A program made the position numbers and the translations under genes. This document shows positions 11,763 through 21,092 of a stretch of DNA of 64,000 nt, piece by piece. Under the pieces are notes generated by a model that saw only the letters and a list, made by a program, of their open reading frames with translations, ran no database searches and was not told the origin of the DNA. The stretch is from NCBI GenBank assembly GCA_036346255.1, contig CM070628.1:8385840-8449839 (forward strand), given 5' to 3'. Each line of letters starts with the position of its first letter. Positions within the stretch are counted from its first letter, which is position 1. Source of the stretch: Ampelocalamus luodianensis (lineage: Eukaryota > Streptophyta > Magnoliopsida > Poales > Poaceae).

Positions 11763-12070
11763 CCCGCGGGTTGAGGCTTGTAGATGACGAGACCGACGTG
11801 ATACTCCTCGCAGTAAAACGTGACAACACTCGCTTCCTCGCCTTTGCAGATCGAAAAGACAAGACTGCAAAGTAGGACATGACAACTCTCGCAAAGTAAG
11901 ACGGACAACACTCAAGGCCTCTCGCCTTTTGTGATCAAAAGACAAGACTTCCAAAGCAAGACGTGATACCAGAATATCCCAAGTACACACATAACAACCA
12001 AAATACGTACAAATATAGTAAAATAAAATCGCATAACACGCGATACTACACGGCCACTCTTCCGAAGTCA
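11763..12070. repeat. Spacer between GRF and PMD genes with an imperfect direct repeat of about 84 bp
   Basis: The block cgccttt(g/t)...gatc(g)aaaagacaagact at 11,839 recurs near 11,923. I see no coding motif here. Confidence 0.55.
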
Positions 12071-12074
12071 CTAC

Positions 12075-14600
12075 TCTCGCCTCGCGGGTAAGCGTTCGCG
12101 CTGCTGCCTTGTTTTGCGCCGAGCATGACTCGTGGAGTATGTCCACCGTCCGAGAGCGCGGTTTCGGCACGAGGGGGTAGGGAGACCGTTGAGGCGGAGG
12201 TGGACTAGTAAGTCGACTCGAGCAAAGGCTCGTAGCCGTGACATGTCATCGTGATCGGCCATGCCGACTGGGACAACTCCGAGGAATTGATCCACAACGG
12301 AGGCTATTAAACCACTTTGGGTTGCGGCGCTCGCAACTCGCTGCGCTGATGAAGTCAAGCCTTCGACGAGGGGCACCGAACCCGCAGGAGCTCGCCTCGA
12401 ACGCATCAGGGCACCAACCCAGAGGAGCTCGCTCGAACGCATCGTGGGGCACCAACCCGAGGAGCTCGCCTGAGTACGCGAAAACCCGCCGCCATTGATC
12501 GCTTCTCAGCGCCGTATCGCTTCCTCACACGAGCCGGGAGGCCCCGATCTCGCCATCACGACGGAATCGCCGCCCCCACGGCAATCAAGGCCGCAAGACG
12601 GAACGATGTTAGTACAAGTAAGCACTCGACATAAAGTAACAACTCGCACTTCCGGATATGCACCGCAGATAATCGAGGCAGAGCGCCACCAGATACCGGG
12701 TCCGACGACGTGGCGATTCATCCCGACGTAACCTACCGCGAGAACGATATGATGTTAGCGCATGTATGGCATAAACCAAAAACAGAACGTAAATTTGCAC
12801 ATAGCGACTTACCTCGTATACTGGGTCCCGCGATGACCGACGGAACGCCACGACGCCGCCGACTCGCTAGGTCGTGGCCAAGACCTAGCGGTGAGCACGG
12901 TCCCCACTTCGAGCCCGATGCGCGGGTGTCGCCCTCGAACGACCGCAGCCCGTTCTTTACTATTTTCTTCATCTCCGCCGAGATGTGCTTCAAAACTTTT
13001 ATACTACCGTTCTATTCGCTACCGAGGGCGCCGTCCGACACGCCTGGACGCGCGCGCGCCGCTTCCAATCGCAGTGACATACGAATGTGTTCATTAACAA
13101 AAGGTACGAATGTCGCCAACGAAACCGCGAACTGAGGTCTTAAGTGTCGCACGCGCCGCCAAGCTCGGAAGCGATGTGACGGCCGGCGTGGCGCGAGGCT
13201 CTCCTCGTGGTGCGCCGGCCGTCACCTCCTCCGCCGCCCGAGGAGGAATAGTCGGGCCTGCGCGCGTCGCGGCACGCACCATCCATATACGCACCATACG
13301 ACTCATGGTCGACGGACGCCGCCATGCCGATATCCACGCGGCGCCGTGTTCATCCATGTCGTAGTCCACTTCTCCGATGCATTTGCCGGGCCCGGACCGC
13401 CCACCCCACCTCGCTTGCCTCGCATTTCCGGAAGATTAATGTTACAAAAGAAGATGTAAGGTCCGCGAATATTACTCAATAAAGTTTGACTCACGATGTA
13501 TCTTTCGCTCCAGAGCCTCGCCGTCCGGGGGCACTGATCGGCATGCACTAAATCGCCGTGATTACGCTACCGCCACGCGTGAAGGCTCCACCATATGTGA
13601 GAACACCTGTGGCGTGTCGTTTCACACAACAAGACGCCCGTGATGCATTGCATGGACAGCTCCGCGCGCGCCACGCCGAGCAGAAACCAGATGCCATACA
13701 CACCGATGATGTCGCCTCGCAACGCACTCAAACTCGTTGTGGTATAACGAGTAGCACTCGCCGTCTTGGCGCTAGCCCAGCAGCAGACGGGCACCGCCCA
13801 CCGTAAGCCCATGGTGGGCGCGCACGCGCATGGGGGGTCCAACTAAAGGGCACGGTGCACGGCTTCTATGGTCGCCGCCCAATAGGAAGTGCTCCCAACT
13901 CCAAACCGCAGAGCACGAGCGCATCGCTAGGTTGGTAGCAGCAGCAGTGTCGTCGCCGCCACACAACTCCCGGATGTGGCGCAAAGGACGATCGATCCCA
14001 GCCTATATCGAGGTATTCGCCACCCCGCACAACCAAAGACTCGGCGATGGGGATGAAGTCGTTCAAAACATCCCCTTTGATGTTGGAAACATGACCCAAC
14101 CAAAGAGTCAGAGAATGTAAGCAACGAGGTACGCCCTAACGACCTCGCCGTGCACTCCTCCGGCATTTCTCGAATGCTCACCAAGTCCGGACGCCACGCA
14201 CCCTCCGGATAGATTGGCCAAAGCGTTGCTCCACCGCCTTCCACCGCACTCGAGGGTCGGAACAAGCGCACACCTCGGATCGGGAGACCGCCAGAACGAC
14301 ACGCCCCGTAGGGTGACCGCCATCTCACCCCACCGAAAAGTGGAAGGTGTGCGCTCTCGCCCCACTGCCGGCAAGCGCGACAGCAGTTACCGCCGAGGGT
14401 GAACCCGCGCCCGGCTGCAGAGACCATCCTCGCAGCGGGCAACAAGCCCGCTCGCTCGAGGATCGGACGTAACGATCGCCCAGCGCCACCGCCCTCCTCG
14501 CTCGGCGCCGGCGCGAGGGCCATCCGCGCGCCGGTGAGCCACGCTTGCACCGTGGTCCTCATCAGAATGGTTCCAAAGAGTCTCTGACAGCACATGCCTA
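12075..14600 (-). pseudogene. Plant mobile domain (PMD, MAIN/MAIL-like) protein gene, broken
   Basis: Reading the - strand and allowing frame changes, typical PMD landmarks appear in the right order: HTFHF followed by GEMAVTL (about 14,305-14,350), LPIRG (about 14,280), FPTSKGDVLNDF in the middle, GSIVLCAT (about 13,985-14,005), WSWEHF (about 13,886-13,906), ARAELSMQC (about 13,650-13,680), PPDGEALERK (about 13,505-13,535) and DEHGAAW (about 13,330-13,360). A gtgagtcaaac donor follows the PPDGEALERK exon. The C-terminal part (12,075-12,480) has 38-bp repeats and no domain I know. In Arabidopsis the PMD proteins MAIN and MAIL1 act in the nucleus in transposon silencing and genome stability, and PMDs are also found inside transposons (established knowledge). 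CAG/CTG is almost absent here, so many frame breaks may be sequencing artefacts. Exon limits are approximate. Confidence 0.7.
12365..12472 (-). repeat. About 38-bp tandem repeat in the PMD gene tail, roughly three copies
   Basis: Units containing gaggagctcgc followed by gcatc and gggcaccaacccg repeat three times with indels. On the - strand the best frame repeats MRSSELLWVG/MRSRRAPAG-like units. Confidence 0.7.
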
Positions 14601-14708
14601 GCAACACATGCATAGAGAACATTAGTCGAATATAGCTAATGAACATACATGATTGTAAATTAATTTCAATTCCAAAATTTTCTGTGGTAGTAACAAGTTT
14701 CAAACCTT

Positions 14709-14900
14709 GTGCATGTTCTTAGCCATATCGCATGTTCTCTAACACCGAGTGCATGTTCTAAGCCATAGTGCATGTTCGCTAACACCGAGTGCATGTTCTA
14801 AGCCATAGTGCATGTTGTAAGCTATAGTGCATGTTCGCTAAAGTACAACAAAAAAGAAACCAACACAATTCTAAGCCATAGTGCATGTTCTGCTAACACC
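14709..14900. repeat. 40-bp minisatellite (gtgcatgttctaagcc units)
   Basis: gtgcatgttctaagccatag and gtgcatgttcgctaacaccga alternate with a 40-bp period at 14,709, 14,749 and 14,789, then decay. It lies just upstream of, or in an intron of, the PMD gene. Confidence 0.85.
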
Positions 14901-15540
14901 AAGTTAAAAATTTAAAATTTTACAACAGTTCCTCATACTAACACTAACCCTAACAACAAGAAGTCGCTAAGTAGACTAATTGAAAAGAAAAGGCTTTGCT
15001 AAGTCCGCTAACACTCGCCTCTCGCTGCTTCAATTCTAAGTCTCTAACACTCTATTTCAATTTTGTTTAACGACCTCTAAATATTTTAATATTTTACAAC
15101 AAGTTCTCACACTATGTAAATCACCGAGTTAAAATTTACAACACTAACAACAATAAGTCTACTAAGTCAACTAATCATGCTAACTACTAAGTATTCTAAT
15201 TACGTGCTAATCACACTAAATCTTCCAATTTTATATTCGAACACTTAGTCAAAATATACCGACTACATAACTATAACTACTTAGTTTCTACAATAACAAA
15301 CTACAATTCATCTAATCACATTCTAATCACATTGCTAAACCTACCTAAAACTATAGCCGAATGCGAATGACACTTACCTTTCTAGGTGCTCGACGATTTC
15401 AACTTCTCTCCGGTTGGCTTCTACCTTTCTCGCCACGAGCTCGGCATGATACGGTGAACTACTAAAAGAACGAATGAGCCACTACGAATGCAGTCCCGCT
15501 AGCTCTCTCCTCCATCGCTCTTAAAGAGAATCGTTATTCG
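14901..15540. other. AT-rich upstream or first-intron region of the PMD gene
   Basis: Low-complexity ctaa/acac-rich sequence. On the - strand an ATGCCGAGC near 15,450 runs toward a good splice donor (aaag|gtaagtgtc, about 15,372-15,384), which could be a small first exon of the PMD gene. This is a weak inference. Confidence 0.35.
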
Positions 15541-15654
15541 CAAGCAAATTAAGCCATAAATTTCGGCTCACAATTTGAGACAAGAGGCAAGAGGTGACAG
15601 ATCAATGCTTTTGGTGGAAAATACAGGAAGTGAGGGCCTCCTTTGCATCTTTTC

Positions 15655-15810
15655 ATAATCAACACATGGCCAGGGCCTGGTTCAAATGTGTAAACAATCA
15701 ACACCTGTTGCAAATAGAAGGAGTGAGGGCCTTCTGCAAATAGTTCAAATGTGTAAACAATCAACACCTGTTAGGGCCTTCTGCAAATGGTTCAAATATG
15801 GAGGCCAGGA
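15655..15810. repeat. 63-bp direct repeat in the MULE right arm
   Basis: ttcaaatgtgtaaacaatc at 15,681 recurs at 15,744; a partial third copy follows near 15,791. agggcctt motifs separate the copies. Confidence 0.8.
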
Positions 15811-16018
15811 AGGGCCTACTGCAAATGAAGGGCACTCATTCAAATCTTTGCTATCAACACATATTAGAATAACACAATCATATCGATTAACAATAAAATA
15901 TCTAAACAAATAAAATTATAGAAAATTTATACAAACAAATAAAATTTCATTACACTACACAAAAAAAATTCTTAATTTTTTCAACTCATTTTTATATTTT
16001 AAAATTACCACAAATTTT

Positions 16019-16034
16019 CCCTAACCCTAACCCT
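16019..16034 (-). repeat. Telomere-like CCCTAAC tract in the MULE right arm
   Basis: ccctaaccctaaccc, the inverted counterpart of the ttaggg/ttaggtt tract at 7,192-7,256. Confidence 0.75.
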
Positions 16035-16455
16035 AATTAACCTCTCACTTAATCTCTCAATTAACATTTTTTTGCCTTAGCGCAGCAGTGGAGCCGGCGC
16101 AGCTCACCTCGCGCCGGAGGCCTGCTTGCTGGCGTGCAAGTGGCGGGCGCGGCACAGGAGCCGGTGCGAGCTCACCTCGCGCCCGGGAGGCCAGGCGCTG
16201 GGGAGGAAGGCGCGTGGCGGCACTGGGCAAGGCGGCGGGGAGGCGCGTGGCGGCGCAGGAGCCGGCGCAGGGTGAGCTCGCGCCCGAGGTGGCGGGCGCG
16301 TGGCGGGAGCAGGGCGGCGCGGGTGGGCCGGAAGGCCGACGTGGCGGGCGGGTGAGGTGGCGGGCTCGCGGGCGTGAGAGCGCGCGAGCCGAGGTGGCGG
16401 CGGCGCTGGTGAGCTCGCGCCGTGGCGCAGTGTCGCAAAGGGAGCGCGGGCGCGG

Positions 16456-16548
16456 GGTCACCGTGCGCCCGACGTGTTATTTTTGCAAATACACTTCCAA
16501 AGTTGACATATGTGTAAATACGTTTCATAAAATGACCGTATCGGCAAA
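16456..16548 (-). repeat. Right terminal inverted repeat of the MULE (outer part)
   Basis: Reverse complement of this segment begins tttgccgatacggtcatttt and ends cacggtgacc, matching 6,899-6,990. Inward of it (16,085-16,455) is a very GC-rich arm. Confidence 0.8.
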
Positions 16549-17010
16549 GCAGGTGATGGACGTACGTACGTACGTTCATAAAGACTTGCCTCTCCATCCA
16601 TGCGTCCAAGTAAAGTCAGTTTTGCATATAGTGCCGTTAAGACATGCATGTGGTTCAATTCTACTGCTGCGGTTCAACCTTGAGATGTTCGGTGAAAATG
16701 AGTGCTTTCGTGAAAATAGTGCAGATACGACGTGTAGCAGTGTCAATTAATGTTTAGACAAATACGACAGCGCAAATATGTCGTATTTACGTCCTATTTG
16801 TATTTTTCATCATCTCATAAATATGATTGAGCTTGTTCTTAAAAATTATGCATGGATACATATAGACCATGCCCTATAGCTAACAATTTTTTTATAGATT
16901 TTTAAAACCTTATATGTTTGATTTTATTGGAATTTGCAACATTTTTTTAAACGCCCGTACAGTCCAGAGTCGCCCCCCCCCCCCCCCTCGTCAAGTCGTC
17001 AGGCCACGCC
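16549..17010. other. Upstream flank of the ERF gene
   Basis: No coding motif. It contains a cgtacgtacgtacgt run (16,560-16,574) and a 15-base C homopolymer (16,973-16,987), whose length is likely to be unreliable in the assembly. Confidence 0.5.
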
Positions 17011-17020
17011 GTATAAATAC
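17011..17020 (+). promoter_or_regulatory. TATA box of the AP2/ERF gene
   Basis: gtataaatac, about 145 bp before the ATG at 17,165, which gives a leader of about 115 bp. Confidence 0.65.
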
Positions 17021-17164
17021 TGCCCCACGTACACGAGGTCACGAGCTCACCATTCATACACTACTAGCTCGAGGCCTCGAGTTGGCTGCTGGTTGCTCGC
17101 GCGCGCGCAGCCTCACTTACTTGCCCTAGTACCTGATCTTGGGCAAAGAAGCTAGCTAGCTACT

Positions 17165-17823
17165 ATGTCGTTGTCCCCGCAGCCGCCGGCAGCGAGCGAG
17201 GAGACGCCGACGGAGAAGAAGTACAAGGGCGTGCGGCTGCGCAACTGGGGGTGGGTGTCGGAGATCAGGCTCCCAACAGCCGCGAGCGGGTATGGCTCGG
17301 CTCCTACGACACCCCGAGAAGGCGGCGCGCGCGTTCGACGCGGCCTTCATCTGCCTCCGAGGCCCCGGCGCCGAGGGCGGCATCAACTTCCCAAACTCGC
17401 CGCCGAGCGTCCGCTGCCGCAGTTGCGACCCGCAGGTGGTGCAGGCCGCCGCGTTGTCGCACGCCAACCGGGTGACGGCACATGAAGCGGCGGTCGACTC
17501 CACGGTGCTGATGGACGTGAACTCGAGAACGAACGACACTGCGGGCGGGCGTCCCAGGGCTTGTGGGGCGTGATGTGGACGTGGGGAACGAGGTGGTGGC
17601 GCCGGTGCAGGCAGACGGGAGCATCGACTGGTCGCCCATGATGGCGAACCCTCCGCCGCTGTTCTCGCCGATCGGGTTTGGGAGCAACGCGTACGGGTTC
17701 TTACTGATACCGCCGGCAACAGTGACGGCCGATGCTGCGGAGGACGGCATGGAGGAAAATGACGATGGTGCAAGTACTAGTCTTTGGAGTTTTCATTGCG
17801 GAGACTCGAACTTATTATATTAA
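17165..17823 (+). pseudogene. AP2/ERF-domain transcription factor, frameshifted
   Basis: A DNA-binding nuclear regulator of stress or developmental genes (family role). The start is ATGTCGTTG at 17,165. The AP2 domain begins KKYKGVRLRNWG at 17,217 and continues WVSEIRLP, then in other frames NSRERVWLGSYDTP, then EKAARAFDAAFICLRG and INFPNSPP, followed by DPQVVQAAALSHAN. That downstream block resembles DREB-like ERF proteins. Two single-base losses, each in a run of C (near 17,273 and 17,314), break the frame. The usual Lys between WG and W is absent, an in-frame 3-base loss. A further shift near 17,560 leads to an acidic C-terminus with a WSFH ending at 17,823. Single exon, as is usual for the family. 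CAG/CTG frequency here is normal, unlike the flanking transposons. It may be a true pseudogene or a good gene with homopolymer errors. Confidence 0.8.
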
Positions 17824-18185
17824 CGGAACTGTTACCAAACATACGACAGTTTTTTTACTTTCCTTTCGCTCGTTAGATGTGCTATAAGATTTATGTTAAA
17901 TACCATGAATATACTACTTTGTCTATAATATTATTTAATTCTGTTGAATAGGAAATTATCTCAAGCTTTATAATGCTCTATGAGAGGCCTATCCTGACAT
18001 TCAAATGATTTCGATCCGTGACAGCTCATCCGCCACTTGACCATCCTGCTGATTTGTATGATTTCTATGTAAATTACTTATCGTCTAATTTATTTGTACC
18101 ATTTCTACCTGTTTAGCTTCTGTCTCGTTGTTTGTCAGATTGTCACCAAAGTTTTATGTATTCATTTTCTAGAGAGAATTTTGAG
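17824..18185. other. 3' flank of the ERF gene
   Basis: AT-rich sequence with no supported frame or repeat; it probably includes the 3' untranslated region. Confidence 0.45.
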
Positions 18186-18189
18186 AATA

Positions 18190-18652
18190 ACGGGTTCACC
18201 ACATTGTTGTATTTTGTTGGTATATAATTTTATTTTTTATCTTTGTTTTTGCTCAACTTCTCAAAATACATGTGAAGAATATAACGAGTTCATCATATTG
18301 CCGTATTTTGTTGGTATATAATTTTTTTTTCTCTTTGTTTTTGCTCAATCTCTCAAAGTACATGTGATATTTTGAATCATGTGATGGAAATATGAGTAAG
18401 ACTTTCAAAAATAATTACAGTGACCAAGAACTAAAATTACATAAATGATTTACTGTGATTTATGTATAATAGAGTTGTAATTTTTTTTGTCTTTGCTTTT
18501 GCTCAACCTCTCAAAGTACATGTGGGATTTTGAATCATGTGATAGAAATATGAGTTATTAAGACTTTTAAAAATAATTACAGTGACCAAAAACCAAAATC
18601 ACATAAATAATTTACTGTAATTTATGTATAATGAAGTTGTAAATAAACTTTC
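18190..18652. repeat. Imperfect tandem repeats (92-bp and 158-bp periods)
   Basis: A block ending tttttgctcaac(t/c)tctc occurs at 18,251, 18,343 and 18,501. The first two share gttcaYcaYattg(t/c)(t/c)gtattttg upstream. The last two share a longer segment with gaatcatgtgatRgaaatat and an AT-rich tail. Confidence 0.8.
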
Positions 18653-18739
18653 AAAATCTGACAGTTTTATACAAAGAAAACTATCACATTCTATGTAGAC
18701 AAACCCTTATATTAAGTATGATGGAGGAAACATTTATTA

Positions 18740-18907
18740 CCTCTTAAGGGATATCCTCCTGTCTCATTCTTCATCCATTTTATCTCGGGATTCATATCAT
18801 TTTGTCCTCTACTGTATTATCTATTCTCACAAATATATATACATGGGTCTCAAGGTAAAATGCGACAAATTGAACTGTAGATGAGATGAGGATGTCCCCT
18901 TAAGAGG
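18740..18907. mobile_element. MITE, 168 bp, flanked by TA
   Basis: The left end cctcttaagggatatcctc and the reverse-complemented right end cctcttaaggggacatcctc form inverted repeats of about 20 bp. TA lies on both sides. The size and TA flank suit a Tc1/mariner-derived MITE, but the ends are not the standard Stowaway sequence, so the superfamily is open. Confidence 0.65.
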
Positions 18908-19189
18908 TAAAAATCCATTTCCATGGTATCTAGTGCATGTGAAGGTGCTACCTGTTATAAATTTACAGTTCTAGCACAACTAGAAAAATTGTTCGCACAA
19001 TTGTGCGGAAAGATGATGAAATACATATGTTTATATTTGAAAATATAGTTCTATTAATGCGTATGATTAGAATTATAGTTGTATATTTGAACCCACAGAA
19101 ATAAGATAATATTGATAGACTAATGGACCATTGGTGTAATAGTATATCCTTGCCAATTTTAGCACCAGTATGTATATGCAAGTTTTGGG
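18908..19189. other. Spacer without a supported feature
   Basis: AT-rich; nothing recognised. Confidence 0.4.
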
Positions 19190-19204
19190 GGAGGGTCCCC
19201 ACAC

Positions 19205-19505
19205 TACCTCGAGCCGACGATAACCTCAGCGAGGCATGATACATCGGGGGATCCACCTCGGATGATGACTTGGACCAACCTCGGCTAGGCGTGACACATC
19301 AGGTGATCCACCCCGGGCAAGGTCCGGGGACCAACCCCGGACGAGGTCCGACGACCAACCTCAGCGAGGCGTGACACATCGGGGGATCCACCCCCGGCGA
19401 GGTTTGAGGACCAACCTCGGCGAGGAGTCACACATCGGGGTATCCACCCCGGACGAGGTCTGAGGACCAACCTCAGCAAGGTGTGACACATCGCCGAATC
19501 AACCC
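19205..19505. repeat. 56-bp minisatellite in the LTR of element F
   Basis: Units of the type aacctc(a/g)gcgaggcgtgacacatc, then gggggatccaccccgg, begin at 19,222, 19,277, 19,357, 19,413 and 19,469; spacing is mainly 55-56 bp, with one extended unit. Confidence 0.85.
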
Positions 19506-19683
19506 CAGATCCGGTCCAGGGTAGCCACGCACCGAGGTCCCATCGACACCCGCATAGACAAAATGTCGACGATGTCATGTATCTTGGACATGGCAGGACC
19601 CACTTCACGCAATGTACGAAAGTACCCCCGGAGCAAGCTAAGCCCAGATGGCAACAATATAACTTCATGGATCTCCCCTCCTA

Positions 19684-19693
19684 CTCTATAAAT
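19684..19693 (+). promoter_or_regulatory. TATA box in the LTR of element F
   Basis: tctataaata within the LTR, about 190 bp before its 3' end. Confidence 0.55.
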
Positions 19694-19873
19694 AGGACCC
19701 CTGGTAAATGGGGAGATAGAGGTCACCTATACCTTCTACCACACATATGCAATATATTGGTACGGCTTATTGCGTTTGATTCTTGTTGAGGTCGATCCCC
19801 TTTGCATCCTCGGTGGTTGACACATTCGACCGAGGGTGCCACAAGTTTTCTGTTCGATCTCTTATCGATGACA

Positions 19874-19893
19874 GTTGGTGTCGTCTATGGGGA
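19874..19893 (+). promoter_or_regulatory. Primer-binding-site-like sequence of element F
   Basis: gttggtgtcgtctatgggga follows the LTR end and resembles the TGGCGCCGTCTGTGGG-type site of non-chromovirus Ty3/gypsy elements, with changes. Confidence 0.45.
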
Positions 19894-19924
19894 CCGTAAT
19901 GAGAAGCTACAAGTTCGCGGTGCA

Positions 19925-20195
19925 CCTCGGTCTTGTCCCACCCTGGACTGGGTCTGAACTCACATGGACGTTGTCCTATCCCATCACGGAAGCACCTCGT
20001 CCCATCACGGAATGGGTCCGAGCTCACCTATACCTTTTCCTACCTCGAACCTAGTCCAGCAGCACTCTCGCCTTGTCCCACCGGAATGGGTCCGGCTCTC
20101 TCGACCTTGTCTTACCCTGCATCTAGTCCAGCAGCACTTGGCCTTGTCCCGCCAGATCGGGTCCGGCTCACCTCGTTCTCTACCTACCTTAGATC
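19925..20195. repeat. 72-bp minisatellite (ctagtccagcagcact...gggtccgg units)
   Basis: ctagtccagcagcact occurs at 20,051 and 20,123, each followed by gccttgtccc and a gggtccggctc block. Weaker copies extend leftward to about 19,930. Confidence 0.7.
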
Positions 20196-20249
20196 TATCC
20201 CGGGCGGGCACCTCCTCAGTCCATGCACTCCTTGGGGCAAGCATAGGGC

Positions 20250-21092
20250 TTGCATTGGTCTCTCGCGGTTAATGACATCGCTCATCCGATGGCCTCTCCT
20301 CGGTGTGGCGCAACTCACCGACAACTTTCCTGGCCGAGCTCGCCCACTCGACGGTGTCTCCGTGACTAGGATTCCCTAGCTCGACGGATTCACCCTGTGA
20401 GTCGCAACACACCTCAAGGGCTTCATCTCGGCATGGTGCAACTCGGCCTCGACGACTTTGCCTTAGCTGAATTTCTCGTCACACGATGGCATCTCCACGA
20501 CTATGGGATCCCCTATCTCGATGGATTCACCTCGCAAGCTCTAACACGCTTTGCCTCGCTTGTGGCGCCATCGCCTCAACTGCTTTGCCTTGGTCGAACT
20601 TTGCTCGCCTCAATGGCATGTCCTCGACTAGGGTCTCCGTAGCTCTACAATTCACCTTGGTAAGCTCCAACATGCCTCGATGGCTTTGCCTCGCAGGCGC
20701 AACTCACCTCAATGGCTTTGCCTTGGCCGAACTCTACTCCGTGCCTGGGCATGCCCACGACTAGGGCTCCTCACCGACGGATTCACCTTGGCAACACACC
20801 TTAGTGGCTTCGCCTGTGGCGTGACTTGGACAAACTCCGCCTGCCTTGATGGCATAGCTCCCCAAGCTCGACAAATTCACCTCGTGGAGCTCCAACACGC
20901 CTTGATGGATTTGCCTCAACGTGGCGCAACTTGGCCTCACTGATTTGCCTCAACCGAACTCCACTCCGCCTCGATGGCATCTCCTCGACTAGGTCTCCCC
21001 TAGCTCAATGGATTCATCTCAAGTCAAACAAACTCGATGTCATCACCTCGTGGCGCATCTCTACTCGACGGCTTTTCCTCTACTAACACCGT
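20250..21092. repeat. Minisatellite of about 135 bp, segment 1 (interior of element F)
   Basis: Units carry ctcgactagggctcccctagctcgaYggattcacctcg, then gagctccaacacgcctcgatggctttgcctc, then gaact(c)cgctc, with key positions near 20,370, 20,500, 20,622, 20,755, 20,870 and 20,985. The array is cut at 21,093 by solo LTR D and resumes at 28,839. Long frames on either strand are a by-product of the repeat period. Confidence 0.8.

Larger units (their letters stand above)
6899..16548. mobile_element. Mutator-like element (MULE) carrying three genes
   Basis: The outer 92 bp (6,899-6,990) match the reverse complement of 16,456-16,548: both start ttgccga(c/t)acggtcatttta, share a central atatg(a/t)ca(a) block and end acggtgacc. 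Similarity resumes inward: GC-rich blocks with gcgcagctcacc at 7,028, 7,169 and 16,097, then telomere-like motifs and AT-rich arms. Between the ends lie a MuDR-type transposase (+), a GRF zinc-finger gene (-) and a plant-mobile-domain gene (-). A 9-bp target duplication, expected for MULEs, could not be recognised; the outermost bases may be wrong by a few positions or the flanks may have diverged. At about 9.65 kb it is large for the class. Confidence 0.8.
19190..19873 (+). mobile_element. LTR of an old LTR retrotransposon (element F)
   Basis: The segment has a GC-rich tandem-repeat block, a TATA box, a leader and an end in gatgaca, directly followed by a primer-site-like sequence (ttggtgtcgtctatgggga). 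That is the order expected for a 5' LTR. The left end is approximate (after a gggggaggg tract). No pol motifs follow; the interior is minisatellite. Confidence 0.55.

Noticed and set aside
12495..13364. Long + strand frames opposite the PMD gene
   Set aside because: Frames on the - strand carry the recognisable PMD motifs; the + strand frames are shadows.
16088..16750. 220-codon frame on +
   Set aside because: It lies in the GC-rich right arm and inverted end of the MULE; composition-driven, with no domain.
16973..16987. 15-base C run as a G-quadruplex or i-motif regulatory site of the ERF gene
   Set aside because: A single homopolymer of uncertain length gives no support for a specific structure.
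19205..19505. Regular short repeats that could be taken for a CRISPR-like array
   Set aside because: Units are contiguous 56-bp tandem copies with no unique spacers, inside an LTR of a plant element.
20005..20943. Frames of 80-150 codons in the minisatellites
   Set aside because: The frames follow the repeat period and occur on both strands; no known protein.
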